From the NCBI GenBank assembly GCA_964653715.1, contig CAZZGX010000019.1, forward strand, positions 1-43,068: a stretch of DNA of 43,068 bases, read 5' to 3'. Both the position numbers and the translations under genes were made by a program. The notes below the pieces were generated by a model. It made no database searches. It was not told the origin of the DNA and worked only from the letters and a program-made list of their open reading frames with translations. This stretch comes from CAZZGX01 sp964653715 (GTDB taxonomy: Bacteria > Patescibacteriota > Minisyncoccia > Ryanbacterales > GWA2-47-10b). Of this stretch, positions 7,925 through 15,152 are shown piece after piece. The number at the start of each line of letters is the position of its first letter. Within the stretch, counting starts at the first letter, position 1.

Positions 7925-10479
7925 AAAACTCCAAGAACGAAAAAACTCTCGTCATTCTTGATGCCCACGCGCTCATCCACCGCTCGTACCATGCCATGCC
8001 ATCCTTTACCTCAAGCTCCGGCGAGCCGATGGGCGCGGTCTACGGCGTCTCCGCGGTACTTCTTAAATTAATCCGCGATCTCGAACCGACGCATATGGCG
8101 GCCGCGTTCGATCGCCCCGAGCCAACATTTCGCCACGTTGCCTACGAAGACTACAAGGCAACCCGCGCCGAAACGAAAAGTGATCTTGTTCCTCAGTTTG
8201 ATAAAGTAAAGGAAGTTTTTTCTGCGTTTGGGATTTCCATGTTTGACGTTGCCGGATTCGAAGCCGATGACATTATCGGCACGCTCGTTGAACGTTTCAA
8301 AAAAGCAAAAAATCTCCGGATCGTAATCGCGTCAGGCGACATGGATACCCTGCAACTCGTCGAAGACGATCGGGTAACCGTCTACACACTTCGCAAAGGG
8401 ATTGAGGATACGATTGTATACAACGAAAAAAAGGTCAACGAGCGCTTTGGATTTGGACCGGCGCTCATCCCGGATTTTAAAGGACTCAAGGGCGATCCGT
8501 CCGACAATATTATTGGTGTTAAAGGTATCGGCGAGAAAACTGCGACCGAGCTCATTGTGCACTACGGCTCCATAGAAAAAATGTATGAGGCGCTCAAGCG
8601 CGAAAAAAAGCATCCTGGCTGGCTTCGCGAGCGCATTCTCGCCCTACTTCTTGAAAATGAAGAGGAGGCGCTTTTTTCAAAAGAATTGGCGCTCATCCGC
8701 CTCGATGCCCCCGTAGGTCCCTCGCTCGAGGAGCTTGCCTATCCGGCGATTCCGTATGAGTCTGCCGCGCGCGTCTTTCGCAAATTTCACTTCGCGAGCT
8801 TACTCTCGCGTCTCGACGAACTCACAGAAAACAAGGAAGAAAAAAAAGAAATAGAAGCGGAGGATTTCAAGAAATCCGACTGGAACGAAATTGATAAAAT
8901 CTCGCGACTTTTTCTTTTTATGGCCGAGGGAAAACTATTTCTTGGGCATGAGAAAAATATGCTCGTAGTTGGGGCGGAACAAGTCTCGTCTCAAAGAAAA
9001 CAGCTTGAGGAATTTTTTGCTGGGCGCCGCGAGATCATAGTACACGACGCAAAAGCAATTTTCAGGTTTCTTGGGTTTTCGTTTCCCGTGTCTTTCGATC
9101 TCTCTCTTGCCGCATGGCTTTTAAATCCCGAACGGCGGTTGTTTGAACTTCAGGATTTACTTCACGAGGAGCTGTCCACGGGGGCAGAGCTCCCGGACGC
9201 GGGTTTTCAGCTTGAGAAAAAATTGAGAACACGAATCGAGAAAGAAAATCTCGCAAAAATTATTTTTGAGTTCGAACTGCCACTTACCCCCGTTCTTTTT
9301 ATGATGGAGCGGCGAGGAATTTTGATTGATACCGAGAAGCTGAAAGTGCTCGAGATACGCGTCGGCAAAGATCTTGCGGTGCTCGAGCGCGATATCTGGA
9401 AACAGGCGGGTGAAAAGTTTGATATTGGCTCGCCAAAGCAGCTTGCGCGGATTCTGTTTGAGGTGCTCGGGCTTTCGCCCAAGGGCATCAAAAAGACCTC
9501 GACCAAAAATATTTCAACGCAATTTTCCGAACTCGTGAAGCTCCGCGACCTTCACCCAATTATTGAGAGCATCATTCGCTATCGCGAATATTCAAAACTC
9601 TCGTCTACCTACGTTTCGGTGCTCCCCGGGCTTGCAGATGCACGGGGACGGCTTCATACAACGTATAACCAGACAGGGGCCGCAACCGGACGCCTCTCGT
9701 CCTTGAATCCAAATCTTCAAAATATTCCGATTCGCACTGAGCTTGGGCGGGAAATTCGCCAGGCGTTCATGGCAGAGAAAGGATACGAACTCGTTTCGTT
9801 TGATTACTCTCAGCTTGAGCTTCGGATTGCCGCCGCTTTTTCAAACGACCCGAAACTTGTTGATGCTTTTAAAAAAGGTGAAGATGTTCATATTCGCACG
9901 GCCGCGGAAATTTTCAACGTTGCCAAAGAATCCGTGACGCCTGAGATGCGCAGACGCGCTAAAACCATCAACTTTGGTATTTTGTACGGCATGGGTTCTC
10001 GTTCGCTCGCTCAAGCCATGAAAGTTTCTCATGAGGAGGCGGATAAATATTTGCGCGATTATCTTGCCAATTTCCCCGGCATCGAAGACTATCGCCGCAA
10101 CTTAATAGAAGAAGCGCGAAAAACGGGATACGTAAAAACACTCTTCGGTCGCCGCCGCTATTTTCAGAACCTTCGTTCCACGTTTGTCTATGTCAGAAGC
10201 GAGGCCGAAAGAATGGCCATCAACGCGCCTATCCAGGGGACGGAGGCTGATCTTATCAAACGCGCGATGATTGGGATCGCTAAAGAATTTAAAAACGAAG
10301 ACGTTCGCATGCTCTTACAGGTGCATGACGAGCTTCTTTTTGAAATGAAAAAAAACCTTATTCCGACAGTCGTGCCGAACATCAAAGCTATTATGGAGAA
10401 AGTGCCAGAGCTTTCGGTCCCTATCGTGGTGGACGTAAAACGCGGCTCTAACTGGCAGGATATGACAAAGATGCCGTAA
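7921..10479 (+). CDS. polA: DNA polymerase I with a degenerate proofreading domain
   Basis: Gap-filling polymerase for repair and Okazaki-fragment maturation. The 852-aa product has an N-terminal 5'-nuclease domain (about 1-290; VAGFEADDIIGTL, GLKGDPSDNIIGVKGIGEKTA), a middle exonuclease-fold domain (about 300-470), and the polymerase domain. Motif A is FDYSQLELR (D628), motif B RRRAKTINFGILYG (K681), motif C VHDELLFE (D803). In the middle domain the DxE of Exo I and the NxxxD of Exo II are not found, so 3'-5' proofreading is probably lost, as in Taq polymerase. The ATG overlaps the tsaE stop. Confidence 0.97.
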   Translation: MKNSKNEKTLVILDAHALIHRSYHAMPSFTSSSGEPMGAVYGVSAVLLKLIRDLEPTHMAAAFDRPEPTFRHVAYEDYKATRAETKSDLVPQFDKVKEVFSAFGISMFDVAGFEADDIIGTLVERFKKAKNLRIVIASGDMDTLQLVEDDRVTVYTLRKGIEDTIVYNEKKVNERFGFGPALIPDFKGLKGDPSDNIIGVKGIGEKTATELIVHYGSIEKMYEALKREKKHPGWLRERILALLLENEEEALFSKELALIRLDAPVGPSLEELAYPAIPYESAARVFRKFHFASLLSRLDELTENKEEKKEIEAEDFKKSDWNEIDKISRLFLFMAEGKLFLGHEKNMLVVGAEQVSSQRKQLEEFFAGRREIIVHDAKAIFRFLGFSFPVSFDLSLAAWLLNPERRLFELQDLLHEELSTGAELPDAGFQLEKKLRTRIEKENLAKIIFEFELPLTPVLFMMERRGILIDTEKLKVLEIRVGKDLAVLERDIWKQAGEKFDIGSPKQLARILFEVLGLSPKGIKKTSTKNISTQFSELVKLRDLHPIIESIIRYREYSKLSSTYVSVLPGLADARGRLHTTYNQTGAATGRLSSLNPNLQNIPIRTELGREIRQAFMAEKGYELVSFDYSQLELRIAAAFSNDPKLVDAFKKGEDVHIRTAAEIFNVAKESVTPEMRRRAKTINFGILYGMGSRSLAQAMKVSHEEADKYLRDYLANFPGIEDYRRNLIEEARKTGYVKTLFGRRRYFQNLRSTFVYVRSEAERMAINAPIQGTEADLIKRAMIGIAKEFKNEDVRMLLQVHDELLFEMKKNLIPTVVPNIKAIMEKVPELSVPIVVDVKRGSNWQDMTKMP

Positions 10480-10485
10480 CTACTG

Positions 10486-10491
10486 TACAAT
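10486..10491 (+). promoter_or_regulatory. -10 box of the response regulator (leaderless)
   Basis: TACAAT lies just after the polA stop and ends 6 nt before the ATG of the next gene; no Shine-Dalgarno sequence is seen. Confidence 0.65.
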
Positions 10492-10497
10492 AGAGAT

Positions 10498-10938
10498 ATG
10501 GCCGAAACTCCACAAAACTCATCCTTGCCGATTACTTCACTCCTTGAGCGAGGGAAGATAACTTTGCTCGTTGTCGAGGACGACAAGTTTTTGCGCGATC
10601 TTTTGGTGGGGAAACTCACTCGCGAGGGATACAAGATAGTTGAGGCGCACGACGGTAGGGAAGGCATCAGTGAGGCAAAAAAATCTCAGCCCCACCTGAT
10701 CTTGCTCGATCTTATCATGCCCGGTATCGATGGATTCGGCGTGCTTGAGGCGGTGAAGAAAGATCCTGATACAACAAAAATTCCCGTTGTTATTCTTTCG
10801 AATCTCGGATCCCAGGAAGACATTGATCGTGCCATGGCGCTTGGGGCAAAGGAATTTTTAGTGAAGGCGCAACATACTCCGCAAGAGATCGTAAACACCA
10901 TCAAAAAAGTTCTTGACGAAATGTATCTCAAGAAATGA
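10498..10938 (+). CDS. Stand-alone receiver-domain response regulator
   Basis: A CheY-like phospho-acceptor protein of 146 aa. Acidic pocket D28/D29 (VVEDD), phospho-acceptor D71 (LILLDLIMPG), S101 in VILSN and K123 (FLVKA) are all present, so phosphorylation should work. After the receiver there are only about 20 residues, so there is no DNA-binding output domain; it must act by protein contact. About 20 unstructured residues precede the receiver. No histidine kinase is nearby. The stop overlaps the holA ATG (ATGA). Confidence 0.92.
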   Translation: MAETPQNSSLPITSLLERGKITLLVVEDDKFLRDLLVGKLTREGYKIVEAHDGREGISEAKKSQPHLILLDLIMPGIDGFGVLEAVKKDPDTTKIPVVILSNLGSQEDIDRAMALGAKEFLVKAQHTPQEIVNTIKKVLDEMYLKK

Positions 10939-11786
10939 TCTACCTCATTTTTGGAGAGGACACCAGGCGTTCACGGGAGCTTTTGCGCGAGTTTGAAAAA
11001 CGCTTTCCTTCTGCCCACCAAATAGTTGATTGCGCCGCGGACCAAGACTACCAATTTGGTTCGCGGTCCCTTTTTGCGGCCAAAGAGTATCTCGTTTTAA
11101 AAAATCCATCGGCGCTCGACCCCTTGCGTCACAACGAATTACAGGTACACCTCGCGCGCTGGGCGAAAGACGATTCGGTGGTGGTTGCCTATGAAGAGGG
11201 AGTTCCCGAAAAAAATAAGATTTTCTCGGCTCTTAAAAAACACGCTTCCAAAAAGCAGGAGTTTGTGCCGCTTGCGGGCGCGGAGCTCGAGCGCTGGCTT
11301 GGAAATGAAGCAAAAAAACGAGGGGGCTCCCTTACGAGCGCGCAAAAAAAGACTCTCCTTTTACAGGGAGGAAACAATCTTTGGAAACTTGAGCGCGAGC
11401 TTGAAAAAGTGCTTTTGGGAGGGGAGACTCCGGTAGGTCCGGACACCGTTGAAGAGCGAGAGCTTTTTTTGCTAGGAGATCTTTGGGGCAGGCGCGAGAA
11501 GGAGCGCGCGTTTTTACATTACGAGCGGCTTCTTTCGGGCGGGTTGGGAGCCGATCAGGTTTTCAGGACGCTTTTGTGGCATGTTAAAAATCTTTGTTTG
11601 GCCGCATCAGGAGAGGTATCAAAAATGAATCCATTCGTTGCACGCAAAGCCAAAGAACAAGCGCGCAATTTTTCGCGAGAAAAACTATCGCAGGCTCACG
11701 AAGACCTTGTCATGCTCGATGTTCACGAAAAATGGGGCCAAGGCTCCATCGAACTCGGCCTCGTGAAGTTTTTACTGATTCAGTAA
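10935..11786 (+). CDS. holA: DNA polymerase III delta subunit (HolA)
   Basis: Delta is the clamp-loader subunit that opens the beta clamp. The 283-aa product begins MIYLIFGED, has the mid-region LLLQGGNNLWKLERELEKV and LFLLGDLWGRR, and closes with SIELGLVKFLLIQ, all typical of divergent bacterial delta subunits; overall identity to model sequences appears low. Translation is coupled to the response regulator by a 4-nt overlap. Its last 12 codons and stop lie inside the left copy of the 83-bp direct repeat and are duplicated without the rest of the gene at 12263. Confidence 0.88.
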   Translation: MIYLIFGEDTRRSRELLREFEKRFPSAHQIVDCAADQDYQFGSRSLFAAKEYLVLKNPSALDPLRHNELQVHLARWAKDDSVVVAYEEGVPEKNKIFSALKKHASKKQEFVPLAGAELERWLGNEAKKRGGSLTSAQKKTLLLQGGNNLWKLERELEKVLLGGETPVGPDTVEERELFLLGDLWGRREKERAFLHYERLLSGGLGADQVFRTLLWHVKNLCLAASGEVSKMNPFVARKAKEQARNFSREKLSQAHEDLVMLDVHEKWGQGSIELGLVKFLLIQ

Positions 11787-11830
11787 AACCCTAAATCTTC
11801 GCCAGTTGATGCGCGAGGCGGGATTTTTTG
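11748..11830. repeat. 83-bp direct repeat, left copy (end of holA plus rpsT-end remnant)
   Basis: Identical over 83 bp to 12263-12345. This copy contains the genuine 3' end of holA followed by a non-functional copy of the last dozen codons of rpsT (minus strand). The CGCC...GGCG stem followed by six T residues at its right end may also terminate holA transcription. Confidence 0.97.
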
Positions 11831-11835
11831 GATAT

Positions 11836-11865
11836 TTGCTTTAGCTGAACAAAGGATGGTACAGT
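11836..11865 (+). promoter_or_regulatory. Promoter of the inserted toxin-antitoxin module
   Basis: TTGCTT at 11836-11841, an 18-bp spacer, and TACAGT at 11860-11865, which ends 7 nt before the antitoxin ATG. The mRNA is probably leaderless. Confidence 0.55.
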
Positions 11866-11872
11866 AAAACAT

Positions 11873-12088
11873 ATGGCAAACGTCAAACACATGCCAACGG
11901 AAGACGAAAATATTTCACTTTGCGAGCTTAAGTCAATGCTCGAGGGGGTTATTGAGCATATCGAAGGAAAAACTATCAGCCAAGAGCAATTTCATGAATC
12001 AATGGCACGTTATTCTCGCCGAGAAGGATCTAAAGAATCTCGCAAGAGCACCAAAGCAAGAACGAGAACGGGTACTGCAAGAAGTTAA
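11873..12088 (+). CDS. Putative antitoxin of a RelE-type module (unrecognised family)
   Basis: A 71-aa ORF directly upstream of a RelE-like toxin, which is the usual place for its antitoxin. Residues 1-44 are acidic and helical (PTEDENISLCELKSMLEGV). The last 30 residues are Arg/Lys/Ser-rich and are read from DNA that also encodes the toxin in another frame: the overlap is 95 nt, far more than the few bases usual for such pairs. The basic tail may be a non-functional read-through extension, or the real antitoxin may have been altered by a frameshift. I do not recognise a Phd, RelB or HTH domain, so the call rests on position. Confidence 0.6.
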   Translation: MANVKHMPTEDENISLCELKSMLEGVIEHIEGKTISQEQFHESMARYSRREGSKESRKSTKARTRTGTARS

Positions 12089-12257
12089 AAAACTCGCGGA
12101 AGATCCGTTTAGCGGAAACACGAAGAAACTTTATGATACCGCGTTTCGAAAGCGAGTAGGCAATTGGCGTATCATTTTCGTTGCCGATTTTAAAACGAAA
12201 ACAATCAGAGTATTTGCGATAACGCGAAGAAACGAAAAAACGTATAAAAATATTTAA
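11994..12257 (+). CDS. RelE/ParE-family toxin
   Basis: An 87-aa protein with the RelE fold pattern: N-terminal strand (MNQWHVILAEKDLKNL), a basic helix pair, then VGNWRIIFVADFKTKTIRVFAITRRNEKTYKN with the conserved WRIIF strand and the Arg-rich RRNEKTY end. Type II toxins of this family cut ribosome-bound mRNA or poison gyrase; which one cannot be told from the sequence. The ATG at 11994 is chosen because it starts the fold directly and has AAGAG upstream; the frame opens at 11952, but those 14 residues do not fit the fold. It sits inside the repeat-flanked insertion. Confidence 0.85.
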   Translation: MNQWHVILAEKDLKNLARAPKQERERVLQEVKKLAEDPFSGNTKKLYDTAFRKRVGNWRIIFVADFKTKTIRVFAITRRNEKTYKNI

Positions 12258-12262
12258 CCTCA

Positions 12263-12345
12263 ATCGAACTCGGCCTCGTGAAGTTTTTACTGATTCAGTA
12301 AAACCCTAAATCTTCGCCAGTTGATGCGCGAGGCGGGATTTTTTG
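12263..12345. repeat. 83-bp direct repeat, right copy (holA-end remnant plus end of rpsT)
   Basis: Identical to 11748-11830. This copy contains the genuine 3' end of rpsT and an orphan copy of the last codons of holA. One base outside each copy differs (C at 11747, A at 12262) and similarity stops there and after the final G. Confidence 0.97.
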
Positions 12346-12566
12346 CGGCTGGCGGTGTTTTTTTTGATGATGTTGTTTTTTGCTGACTTGTCGAGAGTTT
12401 TCTGGACCTGCGGAAAAAGTTTCGTAGCCTCCACCTTATTTTTGGCTTCTACTGCCTTTTCAAACGATTTTAAGACGTCTTTGAGTGCGCGCTTTCTCCT
12501 CATATTTCTGGAGCGTCGCGTTTTTGACTGTCGCAGTGCCTTTCGGGCTGAACGTATATTTGGCAT
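12306..12566 (-). CDS. rpsT: 30S ribosomal protein bS20
   Basis: bS20 binds 16S rRNA early in 30S assembly. The 86-aa basic product starts MPNIRSARKALRQSKTRR, has the KNKVEATKLFPQVQKTLDKSAKNNIIKKNTASRKKSRL core and ends HQLAKI, which matches the family. The frame is open to 12602, but the ATG at 12564-12566 is correct because the family start motif (PNIxSAxK) begins there and the promoter fills the 36 nt upstream. It converges with the toxin-antitoxin cassette and its last codons are part of the 83-bp repeat. Confidence 0.96.
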   Translation of the reverse strand: MPNIRSARKALRQSKTRRSRNMRRKRALKDVLKSFEKAVEAKNKVEATKLFPQVQKTLDKSAKNNIIKKNTASRKKSRLAHQLAKI

Positions 12567-12573
12567 AGGCTTT

Positions 12574-12602
12574 AGGATAGAGAGTTTTTCCCCGTTCGTC
12601 AA
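12574..12602 (-). promoter_or_regulatory. rpsT promoter
   Basis: On the minus strand TTGACG (12597-12602) and TATCCT (12574-12579) are separated by 17 bp; the -10 ends 7 nt before the rpsT ATG. The -35 abuts the uvrB stop codon, so the ribosomal protein has its own start independent of uvrB. Confidence 0.8.
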
Positions 12603-14552
12603 CTAGAGTGTTTTCAAAATATCGCGAAGTTCGGCCGCGCGTTCAAAATTGAGGGCGGAGGCCGCCGCCAGCATTTCGGCCTCAATTTCCTTTTTGAGCT
12701 CCGTGGCCGACCGCTTTTCTTTTTTCAGCTTGGCAAGTGCTGACTCGCGCGAGAGTTTTTTGGCCCCCTCAAAAAGATTTTGCCTGATTTCTTTTTTAAT
12801 GGGGGTCGGCGTAATGCCGTGTTTTTTGTTGAACGCGGTCTGGTATTTTCTCCTCCGCTCGGTTTCGTCAATCGCTCTTTTCATCGAATCCGTCATTTTG
12901 TCCGCGTAAAAAATTACGTGGCCGTTTGGATTGCGGGAGGCGCGGCCGATCGTTTGGATCAGGGTTGTTGCGTTTCTCAAAAATCCTTCCTTGTCCGCGT
13001 CCAGTATGCAGATGAGCGACACCTCGGGAAGATCAAGTCCTTCGCGAAGCAGATTGATGCCGACGATGGCGTCCACGGATCCGCTCCGGAGATCTTTTAA
13101 AATATTGTAGCGTTCGATCGTCTTTATCTCCGAGTGAAGCCACGCAATCTTGAGACCCTTGCCTCCCAAGTATTCCGCGATATCCTCCGCCATCCGCTTA
13201 GTGAGCGCCACGACCAGCGTGCGTTCTTTTTTCTCTGCTCGCTTTACGATTTCTTTTTCAGCGTCTTGAACCTGGCCCGCCGCAGGGCGCGTTTCGAGCG
13301 TCGGATCAATGAGGCCCGTGGGACGGACAAGCTGCTCGACGATAGAGCTGTGCGCTGTTTCATACACGCTCGGGGTTGCCGAGACAAATATTACCTGTCC
13401 GACTTTTTTCTCAAATTCGTCGAATGTAAGCGGTCGGTTGTCGAGCGCCGAAGGGAGTCGAAAGCCATGCTCCACAAGCGTTTCCTTGCGCGCGCGGTCG
13501 CCGTGGTACATCCCGCGGATCTGCGGAATGGTCATATGGGATTCATCGATAAAAGTTAAAAAGTCACAGGGCAAGTAATCGATGAGCGTAGTAGGAGGTG
13601 TGCCGGGCGCGCGGCCGGAAAGAGGCCGTGAATAGTTTTCGATTCCGTTGGTATATCCGGTTTCTTTGAGCATCCGGATGTCGTAGCGCGTGCGGCGAAG
13701 GAGCCGCTCGGCTTCGAGTATTTTTTTAGCTTTTTTGAGCTCGCGGATCCGGTCTCGAAGTTCGTCCTCGATATTTTTAATCGCAGTTTTCAAATTGCGC
13801 TCCGGCGTCACAAAATGTTTTGCGGGGAAAATTCGTACGGGGTCACGCGTTGCAAATAAGGCATCCGGTCGCGTACTTGTTGACTCGGCTATCTCTTCGA
13901 CTTCATCCCCAAAAAAATGTATGCGCGTGATGCTCTGGCCCGTGGGCGCTACGATGGAAACAGTTTCACCCGCTCTCGACCACGTTCCCGGAGTCCGCTC
14001 GATGTCGTTTCGCACGTATTGCATGGCGCCCAATTTTCGCCCAAGCGCTCGCCATCCGAGATGATCGCCGCGCGCCACCTCTAAAGAAAATTCAAGATAG
14101 GTTTCCGGATCGCCGATTCCGTAGATTGCCGAGACCGACGCTACTATTATAAGGTCCCGCCGCGTGAGTGCTGCTTGGGTTGCGGCGTGCCGCAGCTCGT
14201 CGATGAAGGCGTTGATTTTCGCGTCTTTCTCTATATATGTATCCGTGTTTGGAATATAGGCTTCCGGTTGGTAGTAGTCGTAGTAAGAAACAAAATAATG
14301 GACGGCGTTTTGCGGAAAAAAATCTCTAAATTCTTCGTAGAGCTGCGCGGCAAGCGTTTTGTTGTGTGAGAGGACGAGTGTCGGGCGCCTTGTTTTTGCG
14401 ATGACATTTGCCATCGTAAACGTTTTGCCAGATCCGGTAACGCCAAGAAGCGTCTGGCAGCTCTTCTCTTTGCCGAGCCCCTCTACCAGCTTTTCAATTG
14501 CTTCGAACTGGTCGCCCGCCGGTTTAAATTTTGAAACAAGCTCGAAATCCAT
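12603..14552 (-). CDS. uvrB: Excinuclease ABC subunit UvrB
   Basis: UvrB is the damage-verifying helicase-like core of nucleotide excision repair; it receives DNA from UvrA and recruits UvrC. The 649-aa product has Walker A GVTGSGKTFTMANVI, the beta-hairpin region YYDYYQPEAYIPNTDTYIEKD, the DEAD-like FIDESHMTIPQ, helicase motifs GINLLREGLDLPEV and QTIGRASRN, and the C-terminal UVR domain (ALNFERAAELRDIL) that binds UvrC. The open frame runs to 14696, but the upstream part overlaps ruvA on the other strand and is not UvrB-like; MDFELVSKFKPAGDQ at 14552 is the family start. It is divergent from ruvA across 23 bp. Confidence 0.97.
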   Translation of the reverse strand: MDFELVSKFKPAGDQFEAIEKLVEGLGKEKSCQTLLGVTGSGKTFTMANVIAKTRRPTLVLSHNKTLAAQLYEEFRDFFPQNAVHYFVSYYDYYQPEAYIPNTDTYIEKDAKINAFIDELRHAATQAALTRRDLIIVASVSAIYGIGDPETYLEFSLEVARGDHLGWRALGRKLGAMQYVRNDIERTPGTWSRAGETVSIVAPTGQSITRIHFFGDEVEEIAESTSTRPDALFATRDPVRIFPAKHFVTPERNLKTAIKNIEDELRDRIRELKKAKKILEAERLLRRTRYDIRMLKETGYTNGIENYSRPLSGRAPGTPPTTLIDYLPCDFLTFIDESHMTIPQIRGMYHGDRARKETLVEHGFRLPSALDNRPLTFDEFEKKVGQVIFVSATPSVYETAHSSIVEQLVRPTGLIDPTLETRPAAGQVQDAEKEIVKRAEKKERTLVVALTKRMAEDIAEYLGGKGLKIAWLHSEIKTIERYNILKDLRSGSVDAIVGINLLREGLDLPEVSLICILDADKEGFLRNATTLIQTIGRASRNPNGHVIFYADKMTDSMKRAIDETERRRKYQTAFNKKHGITPTPIKKEIRQNLFEGAKKLSRESALAKLKKEKRSATELKKEIEAEMLAAASALNFERAAELRDILKTL

Positions 14553-14575
14553 GCTGGATATACTATAATACGAGC
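14553..14575. promoter_or_regulatory. Overlapping divergent -10 boxes for uvrB and ruvA
   Basis: The two ATGs are separated by 23 bp. TATAAT for ruvA is at 14564-14569, ending 6 nt before its ATG. On the minus strand TATAGT for uvrB is at 14562-14567, ending 9 nt before its ATG. The hexamers overlap, so polymerase can occupy only one direction at a time. Confidence 0.7.
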
Positions 14576-15151
14576 ATGATAGCACGTATTGCCGGCGAGG
14601 TACTTTTTCGCGCTTCGCGCTATCTTTTGGTAGATGTCCATGGCGTGGGCTACAAACTCGCGGTTTCGCTCGAGACGCTTTCGGCGCTCGAGCCAAAAAA
14701 AGGAACGCACGTGGAGCTTTTTACCCATCTCCATGTTCGCGAAAATGCCCTTGATCTCTATGGATTTGCGACGATGGCGGAGCTCGAGTTTTTTGAACTC
14801 CTAATTGGGATTCCTGGGATTGGCCCGAAGTCGGCCATCAATGTGCTCTCGCTTGCTCCGCTTGATTCGCTCAAGCGCGCGATCTCTTCCGGAGACACTG
14901 TTTCGCTTACGAAAGTCTCGGGCATCGGAAAACGAATCGCGGAGAAAATAATCCTTGAACTTCGCGACAAGCTAGGAAGAGGGGAATCCGTCCCCGCGGG
15001 AGAAGAAGAGGGGCAGGCGATCGACGCGCTCATCTCGCTCGGGTACACGGCAAAAGAAGCGCGCGACGCGCTTCGCAAAATTTCCGGCGAGACACTTACG
15101 CTCGATGCTCGCATCCGAGCGGCGCTAAAAATTTTAGGCACCAAGAGATAA
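14576..15151 (+). CDS. ruvA: Holliday junction-binding protein RuvA
   Basis: RuvA tetramers bind the four-way junction and load RuvB. The 191-aa product begins MIARIAGEVLFRASRYLLVDVHGVGYKL (OB fold), has the two helix-hairpin-helix motifs (LIGIPGIGPKSAINVL and LTKVSGIGKRIAEKIILEL), and a C-terminal UBA-like domain III (IDALISLGYTAKEARDALRKI) that contacts RuvB. The ATG at 14576 is favoured over an in-frame ATG at 14531 by the -10 box and family start. The Mur ligase gene follows 1 nt after its stop. Confidence 0.97.
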   Translation: MIARIAGEVLFRASRYLLVDVHGVGYKLAVSLETLSALEPKKGTHVELFTHLHVRENALDLYGFATMAELEFFELLIGIPGIGPKSAINVLSLAPLDSLKRAISSGDTVSLTKVSGIGKRIAEKIILELRDKLGRGESVPAGEEEGQAIDALISLGYTAKEARDALRKISGETLTLDARIRAALKILGTKR

Positions 15152-15152
15152 T

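Larger units (their letters stand above)
11831..12262 (+). mobile_element. Toxin-antitoxin cassette bounded by 83-bp direct repeats
   Basis: 432 bp lie between the two repeat copies and hold only a promoter, an antitoxin-like ORF and a RelE-type toxin. The toxin stop is 5 nt from the right repeat. Without one repeat and the insert, holA and rpsT would simply converge through one 83-bp junction. No transposase or integrase is present, so the mechanism of entry is unknown. Confidence 0.7.

Noticed and set aside
11748..12345. CRISPR array
   Set aside because: Only two copies of an 83-bp repeat with a protein-coding interval; no regular spacers and no cas genes anywhere in the window.
14553..14696. 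A 48-codon N-terminal extension of UvrB
   Set aside because: It overlaps the ruvA coding region on the other strand and does not resemble UvrB; the family start is at 14552.
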